DNA of 47,876 nt from Rhizobiales bacterium TMED25 (GCA_002168075.1 NHCE01000005.1:39472-87347), one strand, 5' to 3'; positions 16,446 to 26,563 are shown, counted from the first letter of the stretch. Notes: generated by a model not told the origin, from the sequence alone. Program-made: numbers and translations.

Positions 16446-18041
16446 TCAATTGAGCATGGCTGAGGTAATTAATTTCTTTGTATAATTATCCTTTGGGCTA
16501 TTAAATATATTCTTCGTTTTATCAATTTCCACTATATTCCCTTGATTTATTACTAAAACCCTATCCGATATATACCTTATGACACGTAAGTCGTGACTTA
16601 TAAATAAATATGATAAGTGGTATCTGTCTTGTAGTTCTTTTAACAGATCTAGTATTTGTAATTGAACAGTAGTATCGAGTGAACTAGTTGGCTCATCCAG
16701 AACAATAAGTTTAGGCTTCAAAATGATTGCTCTTGCAATGGCGATTCTCTGTCTCTGCCCACCCGAAAACTCATGCGGATACCTATTCATAAAATCAACT
16801 TCTAAACCAACATCATTGAGTGTATTCTTTACTAATTCAAGACGTTCTTTGCGATCTAGTAATATTTTTTGAGCTATCAATCCTTCCTCAATTATCTCCC
16901 CAATCGTCAATCTTGGTGACAAAGAACCAAATGGATCTTGAAAAACTATTTGAAAGTTTCTTCTCTCCTTTTTGAGGGCATCAAACCCTTTATCAGATAT
17001 GCTATTTCCTAAAAAAATTATATCTCCATTGCTACTAATCAATCTTAATATAGCAAGACCAAGGGTAGTTTTTCCAGATCCAGATTCGCCAACTAGACCA
17101 ATAGTTTCACCAGTTTTTATCTCAAAATCAATTCCGTTTAGTATCCTTGTCGTTTGTTTCTTAGAAAATAATTTATTTTGTTCAAATTTGACCTCTAGTT
17201 TCTTGACCTCAAGTATTTTCTCAGAACTTAATACTCTAAAATTCCTAAAACCTAAATCTTTTGCAGTTACCAAATTCTTTGTATATTCATTCTGTGGGTT
17301 ATTGAATATATTCTCTGTATATCCCTCTTCAATCATTTGCCCGTTTTGCATAACATAGACATAATCTGAAAAATTCTTAACTATACCTAGATCATGGGTA
17401 ATGAATAATATGGTAAGCCCCATCTCCGCTTGCAGTGACCTTAATAAGTTTAATATTTCAAATTGGACGGTTACGTCGAGAGCGGTCGTCGGCTCGTCTG
17501 CAATAATTAAACTTGGCTCATTAGCTAGTGCCATTGCAATCATCACTCTTTGTCTCTCGCCTCCTGAAAGCTGATGTGGGTATCTATTTATTTTAATTTC
17601 AGGATCTGAAATCCGAACTCTATTTAATAATTCTATCACCCTATTTTGGATAACTTCTTTCTTTTGCAACCCATGGATAATCAGAATCTCAGATATCTGT
17701 TTTTCAACAGTATGGAGTGGGTTAAGAGAACTCAAGGGCTCTTGGAAAATCATAGATATTTCACTGCCTCTGATATTATTTAATTTTTTTCTATTTAACT
17801 TTAAAAGATTAATACCATTGAAGAATATTTCGCTATCACTACTTATGTTTGAGGAATTGGGGTTTAATCTTAGAATTGATAGAGCTGTTAGGGTCTTACC
17901 TGAACCAGATTCGCCAACTATTGCACTTGTTTTTCCTTTTGGAATTGAAATATTAATTTTATCAATAATAAACTTATAATTTTGAGAAGTCCCAAAAGAT
18001 AGTGAAAAATTCTTGATTTCCAGAATATTATTATTGTCCAT
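16446..18041 (-). CDS. yejF: Peptide ABC transporter ATP-binding protein, two fused ATPase domains (YejF)
   Basis: The 531 residues contain two complete ABC cassettes. The first has GESGSGKT, LSGGERQR and IIADEPTT; the second repeats GESGSGKT, FSGGQRQR and IVLDEPTS. Such fused ATPases power the Yej importer, which in enterobacteria takes up microcin C and small peptides. It is the last gene of yejABEF. Its stop lies only 2 bases from the stop of the opposite-strand NlpC/P60 gene, leaving no room for a separate terminator. Confidence 0.94.
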   Translation of the reverse strand: MDNNNILEIKNFSLSFGTSQNYKFIIDKINISIPKGKTSAIVGESGSGKTLTALSILRLNPNSSNISSDSEIFFNGINLLKLNRKKLNNIRGSEISMIFQEPLSSLNPLHTVEKQISEILIIHGLQKKEVIQNRVIELLNRVRISDPEIKINRYPHQLSGGERQRVMIAMALANEPSLIIADEPTTALDVTVQFEILNLLRSLQAEMGLTILFITHDLGIVKNFSDYVYVMQNGQMIEEGYTENIFNNPQNEYTKNLVTAKDLGFRNFRVLSSEKILEVKKLEVKFEQNKLFSKKQTTRILNGIDFEIKTGETIGLVGESGSGKTTLGLAILRLISSNGDIIFLGNSISDKGFDALKKERRNFQIVFQDPFGSLSPRLTIGEIIEEGLIAQKILLDRKERLELVKNTLNDVGLEVDFMNRYPHEFSGGQRQRIAIARAIILKPKLIVLDEPTSSLDTTVQLQILDLLKELQDRYHLSYLFISHDLRVIRYISDRVLVINQGNIVEIDKTKNIFNSPKDNYTKKLITSAMLN

Positions 18042-18077
18042 ATTAACCTATTATCCCTAGCTTATTATATTTGACCT

Positions 18078-19196
18078 TTATTCAATAAATACTTTTCTTG
18101 GATCAAAGGCATCCCGGACTCCTTCGCCTATGAAAATCAATAAACTGAGCAAAATTGCGATTCCAAAAAAACTAGTTAAACCAAGCCATGGTGCATGAAT
18201 ATTATTTTTTCCCTGAGCAAGTAGTTCACCCAAAGATGCTGATCCTGGGGGCAAGCCAAAGCCAAGAAAATCAAGTGATGTGAGTGTTACTATTGATCCA
18301 TTCAAAATAAAGGGCAGAAATGTTAATGCAGCAACCATAGCATTCGGAAGCAGGTGTTTAAACATTATCTTAGAGTTAGAAATTCCAAGGGCTTTCGCTG
18401 CTAAAACATACTCAAAGTTTCTAGCCCTCAAAAATTCAGCTCTAACAACCCCTACAAGGCTTACCCATGAGAATAATAATAATATTAATAATAATAACCA
18501 GAAAGATGGAGTTATTACAGCTGATATGATAATTAAGAGATATAATGAGGGTATTGAATTCCATATCTCAATCAATCTCTGTGAGAAAAGATCTGTATAC
18601 CCTCCAAAAAAACCTTGAATAGCTCCAACAAATATTCCAATTACTGAAGATAAGATAGTTAAAATTAATCCAAATAGAATAGATATTCTAAACCCATATA
18701 CAAGTCTTGCTAATACATCTCTGCCTTGATCATCAGAGCCAAGCCAATTCCAATTCCAGATTGAACAACTTGTATCATCAATTCCATTAATATAATTTTT
18801 ACAACGTGTCTCCTTATCTATCAAATAAGATGGTGGTGATGGGGCGGGCAAGGGTAGTTCATAATTAATTGTCTGGTAATTGTACCGAACCAATGGCCAA
18901 ATCATCCAGCCATTGCTATTGATTTCATCTGCAATAAATGGGTCCCTATAATCCGTTATTGCTAAAAAACCACCAAATGTCTCTTCAGGATAATCTTTTA
19001 TAATTGGGAATAATATTTCACCTTTATAGTATGTAATGACAGGCTTATCATTTATAATCACTTCGGAGCATAGTGACATTAGAAATAAACATATGAAAAT
19101 CTTTAACGAGAGATAGGCTCGTCTATTCTTCTTAAAATTACTCAATCTTCTTTGTGATAGAGGAGATAGATATCTTTTATCATCCATATTAAACAT
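18078..19196 (-). CDS. yejE: Peptide ABC transporter permease (YejE)
   Basis: A 372-residue inner-membrane permease with an N-terminal helix, a long periplasmic loop typical of YejE, and a core of five helices. The cytoplasmic EAA loop that contacts the ATPase is visible as YVLAAKALGISNSKIMFKH. The first loop contains a pair of cysteines (ETRCKNYINGIDDTSC). A run of AAT-like codons encodes a Leu-rich helix near residue 225. An ATG three codons in is an alternative start. It lies between yejB and yejF. Confidence 0.93.
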   Translation of the reverse strand: MFNMDDKRYLSPLSQRRLSNFKKNRRAYLSLKIFICLFLMSLCSEVIINDKPVITYYKGEILFPIIKDYPEETFGGFLAITDYRDPFIADEINSNGWMIWPLVRYNYQTINYELPLPAPSPPSYLIDKETRCKNYINGIDDTSCSIWNWNWLGSDDQGRDVLARLVYGFRISILFGLILTILSSVIGIFVGAIQGFFGGYTDLFSQRLIEIWNSIPSLYLLIIISAVITPSFWLLLLILLLFSWVSLVGVVRAEFLRARNFEYVLAAKALGISNSKIMFKHLLPNAMVAALTFLPFILNGSIVTLTSLDFLGFGLPPGSASLGELLAQGKNNIHAPWLGLTSFFGIAILLSLLIFIGEGVRDAFDPRKVFIE

Positions 19197-19214
19197 AATT
19201 CATCGCCAATATAC

Positions 19215-20315
19215 TCATAGTTGCCTTTTCTCAAAATCTATTCTTGGATCTATCCAATGGTATAAAAGATCTGAGATGAGATTAATAATTAAACCTATAA
19301 ACGAGAAAATATATAGCGATGCAAATACTACCGCATAGTCTCTGTTTATAATCGACTCAAAACTCAATAAGCCAAGACCATCAAGTGAAAAAATAGTTTC
19401 AATTAATAGTGCCCCAGTAAAAAAAGCAGAAATAAATGCTGCGGGAAATCCTGAAATAATTATTAACATTGCATTTCTGAATACATGCCTCTTTAACACT
19501 TGATAATCTGTTAACCCCTTAGCCTTAGCAGTTAATACATATTGCTTACCAATTTCATCTAGGAAAGAATTCTTTGTCAGCAAAGTTGTTGTTGCAAATG
19601 CGGCAAGAACCATTGATATAAGAGGTAGAGTTATATGCCATATATAGTCAATAATCTGTTGGTAAAAGTTCATCTCAGCAAAATTATCAGAGGTAAGTCC
19701 CCTAAGCGGAAACCAGTCTAAATAACTACCTCCAGCAAAAAATATTATTAAGAAAATAGCAACTAGGAAACCGGGTAAAGCATAACTTATGACAATTAGC
19801 GTAGATGTCCATATATCGAACTTTGAACCATCTTTTATTGCTTTATACATACCAAGTGGAATTGAGATCAAATAAGAGATTAAAGTCATCCATAAGCCTA
19901 ATGAAATCGAAACAGGTAATTTTTCCAATATTAAATCTATAACTCTAATATCTCTATAATAGCTATCACCGAAGTCAAATCTGATATAATTTGAAATCAT
20001 TTGTAGGAATCTCTGAAGTGGAGGTTTATCAAAACCAAATTGTTTTTCTAACTCCAAAATAAATTCAGGATCTAAACCTTTACTGCCACGATATTTTCCG
20101 CTTATATCTGAATTTTGATATGTTGACTGATTAAAATCTCCAGTATAACCGCCAGAAACTCTGGATAGTGCAGAATTTTCAGAGCCATTTATTTGAGATA
20201 TAATTCTTTCTATAGGACCACCTGGAGCAAACTGAACTATAACAAAACTAATTGCCATAATCCCTATAATTGTAGGTATAATTAAGAGTATACGTCTTAG
20301 AGTATAAGCTAGCAT
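19215..20315 (-). CDS. yejB: Peptide ABC transporter permease (YejB)
   Basis: This 366-residue permease starts with the classic DppB-type helix (LAYTLRRILLIIPTIIGI) and VQFAPGGP, followed by the extended hydrophilic insertion of YejB, which is longer than in DppB. The EAA loop reads YVLTAKAKGLTDYQVLKRH. It forms the membrane channel with YejE. The start lies 33 bases downstream of the yejA stop. Confidence 0.94.
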   Translation of the reverse strand: MLAYTLRRILLIIPTIIGIMAISFVIVQFAPGGPIERIISQINGSENSALSRVSGGYTGDFNQSTYQNSDISGKYRGSKGLDPEFILELEKQFGFDKPPLQRFLQMISNYIRFDFGDSYYRDIRVIDLILEKLPVSISLGLWMTLISYLISIPLGMYKAIKDGSKFDIWTSTLIVISYALPGFLVAIFLIIFFAGGSYLDWFPLRGLTSDNFAEMNFYQQIIDYIWHITLPLISMVLAAFATTTLLTKNSFLDEIGKQYVLTAKAKGLTDYQVLKRHVFRNAMLIIISGFPAAFISAFFTGALLIETIFSLDGLGLLSFESIINRDYAVVFASLYIFSFIGLIINLISDLLYHWIDPRIDFEKRQL

Positions 20316-20348
20316 AATGGATGGCTGAATTGTTTTAACTTGTCTATA

Positions 20349-22166
20349 TTATTTACTCCACCAAGTGAATATACTTATATTATAATCTGGAATATTCTTT
20401 GAGAAGTTAAATTTGTTCCACCTCGCCAATCTGATACCATCTGCATAATAATGAGGAATTAGGTAGTAATTCCACATCAAAACACGGTCTAAAGCCATTG
20501 TATTGATAATTAGCTCTTCACGAGAGTCCGAATAAATGACTTTATCTATTAAGAAATCTATTGCCTCATTTTTGATACCAATTAAATTTCGACTACCCTC
20601 AACATCTGCTGCCTCAGATCCCCAATAATCTCTCTGCTCATTACCCGGCGAGAGACTTTGAGGAAAATTTGCCACAATAATATCAAAGTCAAATTGATCT
20701 AGTCTTTTTTGATATTGGGTATTGTCAACTAATCTAATATTTGAATCAATCCCAATTGATTTCAGGTTAATCTGAAATTGACTAATTATTCTTTCCATAT
20801 CCATTTGTGAAATTAAAAAATCTATCACTAATGGTTCATTTGAAGTGCTATCAATTAGTCGACCATCCTCAATAATATAACCAGCCTCTTTGAGAAGAAG
20901 CTGGGCTTCTCTGAGATTCTTCCTTGTTTGCTGAATACTACCGCCAACTACATTTCTGTACTCCATATTAAAAACTTCATCAGGAACTAAATTACTAACT
21001 TCAAGTAGAACATCATACTCTCGACCAACTGGAAGTGACTTTGACTCTAATTCTGAATTATCAAAGTAGCTGTCAATTCTTTGATATTGATTATAAAATA
21101 ATTTGGAGTTTAACCATTCAAAATCAAATGCCAAATTTAAAGCCTTTCGAACAGCAATATTATTGAATTTTTCTTTTCTTAGATTAAATACAAAAGCCTG
21201 CATACCCTGCACATTTTTTGATTTAAAAACATCTAAAATAACGTCCCCCTCATCCTTTGCAGGAAAATTATATCCTGTTGCCCACCTTTTTGATGAATTT
21301 TCAAAAATAATATCAATTTCATTTGCTTTAAATGCTTCTAGTTGAACCTGTCTATCTCTAAAATATTCAAATACAATCTCATCAAAATTATTTTGTCCTA
21401 TATTCACAGGTAAATCTTCTCCCCAATAATCAGAAACGCGTTCGTAAACTACTTTTTTATTGAGAATTATCTCTTTAAATTTATATGGACCCGAGCCTAA
21501 GGGGAATTCGAGACTAGTTTTATTGAATTCCCTTCCAGATTCTTCCCAGTAGTGTTTTGGAAGTATTGGAAATTGCCCTGTTATTAATGGTAGTTCTCTA
21601 TTTCCAGATTGGTCGAAATAAAATTTAACTATTTTATCCCCTAAAGCTTCATATTTAATAATATTATTATAATAGTATTTATAATTTGGATTATGCTCTT
21701 TTAATGTATCCATTGACCAAATAATGTCTTCCGCTGTGATATCAACACCATCATGCCATTTGGCGCTATCTCGAATCTTATAGATAACATATGAGTAGTC
21801 ATCTGGATGGAATACGCCCTCCGCAATTAGCCCATAATAAGAGAAGGGTTCATCATCCGATCTCTTTAACAAAGTGTCATATATATAATAACTTCCATTT
21901 GCAGCCACCCCCTTTAAATTAAAAGGATTTAATGTATCAAAAGAGCCAATAGCTGGTTGTGAAATTCGACCACCTTTGGGCGCATTGGGATTAACATAGT
22001 CAAAATTGGAAAATTTAGTTTTATATTTTAAATTATCACCTAAAGTAAGGCCGTGTGACCAAACATAAGAACTCTCATCATTTTGAGAATTTACCTCAGT
22101 AATTGATGGAGCATTAATAATAAATAGACACGTAAATATGAAAAGATATATTATTTTTTTTATCAT
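20349..22166 (-). CDS. yejA: Periplasmic peptide-binding protein, family 5 (YejA)
   Basis: A 605-residue family 5 solute-binding protein. It begins with a signal peptide (Lys-rich start, hydrophobic IYLFIFTCLFII). The mature N-terminus carries YVNPNAPKGGRI and FDTLNPFNLKG, hallmarks of the YejA branch, and KWHDGVDITAEDIIWS is the family 5 signature. It delivers short peptides to YejBEF. As first gene of the yej operon it lies 48 bases after the cytochrome c gene on the same strand, so co-transcription with it is possible. Confidence 0.93.
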   Translation of the reverse strand: MIKKIIYLFIFTCLFIINAPSITEVNSQNDESSYVWSHGLTLGDNLKYKTKFSNFDYVNPNAPKGGRISQPAIGSFDTLNPFNLKGVAANGSYYIYDTLLKRSDDEPFSYYGLIAEGVFHPDDYSYVIYKIRDSAKWHDGVDITAEDIIWSMDTLKEHNPNYKYYYNNIIKYEALGDKIVKFYFDQSGNRELPLITGQFPILPKHYWEESGREFNKTSLEFPLGSGPYKFKEIILNKKVVYERVSDYWGEDLPVNIGQNNFDEIVFEYFRDRQVQLEAFKANEIDIIFENSSKRWATGYNFPAKDEGDVILDVFKSKNVQGMQAFVFNLRKEKFNNIAVRKALNLAFDFEWLNSKLFYNQYQRIDSYFDNSELESKSLPVGREYDVLLEVSNLVPDEVFNMEYRNVVGGSIQQTRKNLREAQLLLKEAGYIIEDGRLIDSTSNEPLVIDFLISQMDMERIISQFQINLKSIGIDSNIRLVDNTQYQKRLDQFDFDIIVANFPQSLSPGNEQRDYWGSEAADVEGSRNLIGIKNEAIDFLIDKVIYSDSREELIINTMALDRVLMWNYYLIPHYYADGIRLARWNKFNFSKNIPDYNISIFTWWSK

Positions 22167-22214
22167 ATAATAAATATAATTAAAATACCAATATATGTCT
22201 ATTTGTTATAGAAC

Positions 22215-22766
22215 TTATTCTTCAATTACAGAAGTAGAATCAGGTGAAATATTATGGAGATAACTTATTAGATCAGCTCTATCATTTGGTTTTCTAATAC
22301 CAGCGTAACCCATAATTGTTCCAGGTAACCATTTTTTTGGGTTTTCTAGAAAATGGAATAAGTTATCAAAATTCCATTTATCATCATTCTCTCCCCTTGC
22401 AGCCAAAGATTTTGAATATGCAAATCCATCTACAATACCCATTTGCCGATCCACTATATTATACAGATTAGGCCCAATTTTACTTGGGGCATCAGGTTGG
22501 AAATTATGGCAAGATGCACATTTTTTTGCGACTTTAGCACCATTTTCTGCACTTGCAAGAATTAGAAGAGACATCACATCTATCTCAACAATTTCTTCAA
22601 CAGCAGACGCCATATCTTTTACACTTTCGCCTAAATCAACTATATATGCTTGCTGTTCTAGTTCCGGCTCTGAGTAGAGATAATCTGATACGATAGTTAA
22701 TACTAATATGAATAGAGCACTACCAAAAACGGCTGCAGCTATTTTATTGAGTTCAAAACTATCCAT
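22215..22766 (-). CDS. Membrane-anchored class I cytochrome c (CycM-like)
   Basis: A 183-residue protein with one N-terminal membrane helix (about residues 10-30), a linker, and a c-type heme site CASCH at 83-87. Met152 in GTIMGY is the likely sixth heme ligand. GPNLYNIVDRQMG is typical of cytochrome c2/c552. CycM-type proteins carry electrons from the bc1 complex to cytochrome oxidase while tethered to the inner membrane. Synteny with kdsB and pheA on the divergent side is common in alphaproteobacteria. Confidence 0.92.
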   Translation of the reverse strand: MDSFELNKIAAAVFGSALFILVLTIVSDYLYSEPELEQQAYIVDLGESVKDMASAVEEIVEIDVMSLLILASAENGAKVAKKCASCHNFQPDAPSKIGPNLYNIVDRQMGIVDGFAYSKSLAARGENDDKWNFDNLFHFLENPKKWLPGTIMGYAGIRKPNDRADLISYLHNISPDSTSVIEE

Positions 22767-22887
22767 ATTTTCCTATCCAAATTATTTTTTTTATATATTA
22801 AATGAATTACTAAAACCACAAAAAAATTTACTAATATTCAATAATACGTATATTAGATAATGAATTTCTTACTAACTCAATGATGAT

Positions 22888-23640
22888 ATGAATAATAATA
22901 ATAAAACTGTAATTTTAATACCTGCTCGAATCGGCTCAACAAGATTACCAAATAAACCACTGCTGAAAATAAATGGGAAGGAAATGATCCTACATGTCTG
23001 GGAAAATGCTACAAATTCAATAGCTGATGACGTCATCGTCGCAACAGATTCAGAGGATATTCATAATTTAGTTCAAGATCATGGTGGTAAGTCTGTAATA
23101 ACAAGCCAAGATCATCAAAGTGGTACTGATAGAATTTATGAAGCAATACAAAAATATAATATATCCGGCAAATACAAATACTTTATGAACCTGCAAGGGG
23201 ATTTACCAAATGTCCCTATAGAGGTCATAAATCTTGGAATTAAAAAAATTCAAGAAACAACTTCGGATATACTAACCTATTCTAGAATTATCGATAATCC
23301 TGAAGATATTCATAACCCCAATATAGTTAAAATAGCTATAAGTGAATTAGATAATAATGAAATAAATGCAATCTACTTTTCTCGTTCACCAATTCCAAAT
23401 CAAGCAGATATTTACTATGAACACATTGGTATATATATATATAAGCAACATGCAATTGATAAATTTATCACATCAAAGCCTACAAAACTTGAAAAAATTG
23501 AAAAGCTTGAGCAACTTCGTGCCCTAGAAAATGGTCTAAAAATTAATTTGATATTAATTGATGATATTATAATAAGTATTGATACAATGGATGATATGAG
23601 AAAGTTAAAAAAATATTTAATATATAGGTCAATTAAATGA
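22888..23640 (+). CDS. kdsB: 3-deoxy-manno-octulosonate cytidylyltransferase
   Basis: KdsB makes CMP-Kdo from CTP and Kdo for lipopolysaccharide core synthesis. The 250 residues match the family. Visible motifs are the nucleotide loop IPARIGSTRLPNKPL at the N-terminus, the ATDSEDI segment, the NLQGDLPN Mg-binding segment and YFSRSPIP. The DNA tends to TAT/AAT-rich runs but the frame is intact. It overlaps pheA by 4 bases, so the two are translationally coupled. Presence of kdsB implies a Kdo-containing LPS. Confidence 0.95.
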   Translation: MNNNNKTVILIPARIGSTRLPNKPLLKINGKEMILHVWENATNSIADDVIVATDSEDIHNLVQDHGGKSVITSQDHQSGTDRIYEAIQKYNISGKYKYFMNLQGDLPNVPIEVINLGIKKIQETTSDILTYSRIIDNPEDIHNPNIVKIAISELDNNEINAIYFSRSPIPNQADIYYEHIGIYIYKQHAIDKFITSKPTKLEKIEKLEQLRALENGLKINLILIDDIIISIDTMDDMRKLKKYLIYRSIK

Positions 23641-24500
23641 ATAATAAAATTGTTTTTCAGGGCGAAATGGGTGCTTATTCACATATTGCATGTGTAAAAA
23701 AATATCCAGATATGCAACATATACCTGTCCAAACTTTTGAAGATGCATTCTTTCAAGTAAAAGATGGAAACGCGAAATATGCTATGATTCCTATAGACAA
23801 TTCACTTGCTGGAAGAGTTGCAGATATACACCATCTTCTACCTACATCAGGTTTGTATATTATTGATGAATTTTTTCTTCCAATAGAACACCAATTATTA
23901 GGAAATTCTGACGCAAGTGAAGAAACTATCAAAAATGTTATGAGTCATCGGCATGCCCTCGGACAATGCAGAAATATAATTAGTGAATTAAATCTCAACC
24001 AAGTGGTGGGTGCAGATACTGCTGGCTCAGCTAAGGTAATTTCTGAGAATAGAGATCTATCTACAGCAGTACTAGCAAGTGAATTAGCTGCAGAAATTTA
24101 TAATCTTAAAATAATTAGACGTAATGTCGAGGACGAGAACCATAATACAACGAGATTTATTATATTGGCATCTGAACCTGATGATGCAGAACCCAATAAG
24201 CATCCTACAATAACAAGTATTGTATTTAGAGTAAGAAATGTCCCAGCTTCATTATATAAGGCAATGGGTGGGTTTGCTACAAATAACGTTAATCTGATAA
24301 AACTAGAATCATATATTGTAGGTGGTAGTTTCTCAGCTGCTCAATTTTATGTAGATATTGATGGACATCCTCATGATGAAAATGTTCGACTTGCCCTTGA
24401 AGAGCTCGATTTTTTCTCAAGTGAGCTCAGAATACTCGGGGTTTATAATGCAAGTGAGATGAGAAAAAAAATAAATAAAAATGATAACTATCTTAAATAG
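23637..24500 (+). CDS. pheA: Prephenate dehydratase
   Basis: A 287-residue monofunctional enzyme converting prephenate to phenylpyruvate in phenylalanine synthesis; no chorismate mutase domain is attached. The catalytic domain carries GEMGAYSH near the start and the NTTRFIIL motif, whose Thr-Arg are catalytic. The C-terminal ACT domain contains KLESY, the equivalent of the ESRP segment that binds phenylalanine for feedback inhibition. It follows kdsB in an overlapping pair. Confidence 0.95.
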   Translation: MNNKIVFQGEMGAYSHIACVKKYPDMQHIPVQTFEDAFFQVKDGNAKYAMIPIDNSLAGRVADIHHLLPTSGLYIIDEFFLPIEHQLLGNSDASEETIKNVMSHRHALGQCRNIISELNLNQVVGADTAGSAKVISENRDLSTAVLASELAAEIYNLKIIRRNVEDENHNTTRFIILASEPDDAEPNKHPTITSIVFRVRNVPASLYKAMGGFATNNVNLIKLESYIVGGSFSAAQFYVDIDGHPHDENVRLALEELDFFSSELRILGVYNASEMRKKINKNDNYLK

Positions 24501-24578
24501 TTCTCAAGTATATTTAAAAAGCAATGGAATACTGAAAAAAACTAGTAAGAATTTATACCATTATTATATTTGATTTGA

Positions 24579-24584
24579 TATACT
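24579..24584 (+). promoter_or_regulatory. Putative -10 box (TATACT) for the SRP RNA gene
   Basis: TATACT ends 6 bases before the first paired base of the SRP RNA (24591), the right distance for a sigma-70 type start. No convincing -35 box was seen 16-18 bases upstream. Transcription from here may also continue into dnaX. Confidence 0.45.
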
Positions 24585-24590
24585 TGCCTT

Positions 24591-24685
24591 GAGAAGTTAG
24601 CGTTGGACGTGAGTATCGCCAACCGGGTCAGATCTGGAAAGAAGCAGCCCTAACGATTTTTTTACGGGTCATTCACTAGCTTCTC
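24591..24685 (+). ncRNA. ffs: Signal recognition particle RNA, small (4.5S) type
   Basis: The conserved apical loop is present: GGTCAG, then a GGAAAGAAGCAGCC tract close to the E. coli GGAAGGAAGCAGCC, with which Ffh protein contacts are made. The ends pair: 24591-24600 with 24676-24685, one G-T wobble. This gives a single long hairpin of about 95 bases, with no Alu domain, as in Gram-negative bacteria. Location directly upstream of dnaX is the usual place in alphaproteobacteria. Ends are set by pairing and could shift by a few bases. Confidence 0.92.
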
Positions 24686-24717
24686 ACAACAACTTTCTTT
24701 TATGAGATATTTTTAAA

Positions 24718-26226
24718 TTGATAAATACAACCGAGCACAAAATTCTTGCAAGAAAATATAGACCGCAATCTTTTTCAGAGCTTGTTGGACAAGAGAGTAT
24801 ACTGAATACAATTAGTAATTCAATTGAATCTAACAGGATTAGCCAGGCATACTTGTTCACAGGCATAAGGGGTGTTGGTAAAACTACAATAGCTAGAGTT
24901 CTGGCTAGGACTCTTAATTATACGCTCGATAATATAGAATATTCTCCATCCATAAACCTGGAAAATATCGGTTTAAATTGTGAAGCAATTATGGAGTCGC
25001 GCCATCCGGATGTATTCGAAATGGATGCAGCATCCAATACGGGAATTGATAATGTAAGAGAGATAATAAATTTTGCCCAAACTAGACCTACCATGGCAAA
25101 ATATAAGATCTTCATTATTGACGAAGTTCACATGTTATCACGGCAAGCTTTTAATGGTCTATTGAAAATACTCGAAGAGCCTCCAGAGCATGTAATATTT
25201 ATATTTGCAACAACGGAAATCGAAAAAATTCCAGTTACAATCCTCTCTAGATGCCAAAAATTTAATTTGCAAAGAATTGATAGTGAAATCATGATTAAGT
25301 ATGTATTTGATATTGCACAAAAAGAAAAAGTTGAAATTAATGAAAAATCTGTGCAGATAATTTGCACTGCATCAGAAGGATCAATGAGAGATGCTCTATC
25401 AATTTTAGATCAAGCAATTTCACTATGTGACGGCAATATTTCAGAAGATAAACTTGCAGATATGCTAAACCTAAATGATATGAACTTCATAATAGAACTA
25501 TTTGAAAAGCTTATTTTGTCGGAAATAGATCAGATAAAGAAGAAAATAGATCAGATATATGAAAATGGATTTGAACCAATATCTCTCATAAGGGATTTAT
25601 CAAGAGTGACTCATCTTGCATCTTTAATTAAGATTAAAATACAGATAAAAAATAATTACTTATCAAGTGATCAAATTGAAAAAATCAATTCCATAATTAA
25701 AAATATTGATATTTCTTCTCTTATACACATGTGGCAAATGCTGCTTAGAGGGTATAATGAAGTTATGGAGTCATTCGATAACAACGTCGCCTTAGAAATG
25801 CTACTTATTAAGTTATGCTACTCGAGTCAATTACCACCAATAGATAGCTTAATCTCAAAATTTGAAGATTCGATGGATGGAGAAAAAAATAAGGCACCAG
25901 CTAAAGAAATAAAGATAGATATAAAAATACCAGAATCCTATGATGAGGCTAAATCAATGATAATAGATAATGATATTCGCCTTGCGGGTGATCTGGAAAA
26001 ATTTGAGCTAATTGAATATAAAATTGGTCACATAGATTTAACATCAAATGATATGATAAATAATGCAACTATTAAACAAATAGAGTCCTCATTAAAAAAT
26101 TTAACCAATATGGAATGGACCATAAATTATCTTGGAGAAAAAATACAAACCGTGAAACAAATTACAATTGATAATATCAAGCAACATTACCCCGATGCTC
26201 AGATTGTAAATGAAGATGAAATATAA
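24718..26226 (+). CDS. dnaX: DNA polymerase III subunit gamma/tau
   Basis: The clamp-loader ATPase of the replicative polymerase. The 502 residues begin at a TTG (24718); no ATG lies in frame before the conserved LARKYRPQSF. Walker A is GIRGVGKTT (49-57), Walker B with DEVHML follows, and sensor-1 residues lie in IFATTE. The zinc module, which in E. coli uses four cysteines, keeps only one here (Cys88), as I recall for other alphaproteobacteria. The C-terminal tau region is short and charged. It heads the dnaX-ybaB-recR group. Confidence 0.95.
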   Translation: MINTTEHKILARKYRPQSFSELVGQESILNTISNSIESNRISQAYLFTGIRGVGKTTIARVLARTLNYTLDNIEYSPSINLENIGLNCEAIMESRHPDVFEMDAASNTGIDNVREIINFAQTRPTMAKYKIFIIDEVHMLSRQAFNGLLKILEEPPEHVIFIFATTEIEKIPVTILSRCQKFNLQRIDSEIMIKYVFDIAQKEKVEINEKSVQIICTASEGSMRDALSILDQAISLCDGNISEDKLADMLNLNDMNFIIELFEKLILSEIDQIKKKIDQIYENGFEPISLIRDLSRVTHLASLIKIKIQIKNNYLSSDQIEKINSIIKNIDISSLIHMWQMLLRGYNEVMESFDNNVALEMLLIKLCYSSQLPPIDSLISKFEDSMDGEKNKAPAKEIKIDIKIPESYDEAKSMIIDNDIRLAGDLEKFELIEYKIGHIDLTSNDMINNATIKQIESSLKNLTNMEWTINYLGEKIQTVKQITIDNIKQHYPDAQIVNEDEI

Positions 26227-26239
26227 TATGGAGAAGTAA

Positions 26240-26560
26240 ATGGATTTTTCTGAAATAATGAAACAAGCGAATAAGATTCAAGACCAAATGAAGTCTGCAA
26301 AAGAAAACCTGGTAAAAATAGAATGTGAGGGTAATGCAGGCGGTGGTCTAGTAAAATTGACCTTGAATGGGGAGAGTAATATAGTAAAAATTGATATTGA
26401 TAACTCTATCATTGAAGATAATGAAAAAGAAATAATTGAAGATTTAATAATTGCAGCGTTCAATGATGCCAAAACTAAGCTAAATGATGAAATTGCAAAT
26501 AAAATGAAAGATATAACAGGAGGCCTTCCACTTCCTCCAGGTTTCAACATGGGTTTCTGA
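26240..26560 (+). CDS. ybaB: YbaB/EbfC-family nucleoid-associated protein
   Basis: A 106-residue protein with the family's N-terminal helix (EIMKQANKIQDQMKSAKENL), a central beta sheet (GGGLVKLTLNGESNIVKIDID) and the C-terminal end GGLPLPPGF. YbaB dimers bind DNA without strong sequence preference and influence gene expression; the gene is nearly always between dnaX and recR, as here. A GGAG ribosome site precedes the start 13 bases after dnaX. Confidence 0.95.
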   Translation: MDFSEIMKQANKIQDQMKSAKENLVKIECEGNAGGGLVKLTLNGESNIVKIDIDNSIIEDNEKEIIEDLIIAAFNDAKTKLNDEIANKMKDITGGLPLPPGFNMGF

Positions 26561-26563
26561 TAA

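Noticed and set aside
18470-18495. AAT/AAC triplet run resembling a microsatellite
   Set aside because: It is coding sequence for a Leu-rich membrane helix of YejE on the minus strand.
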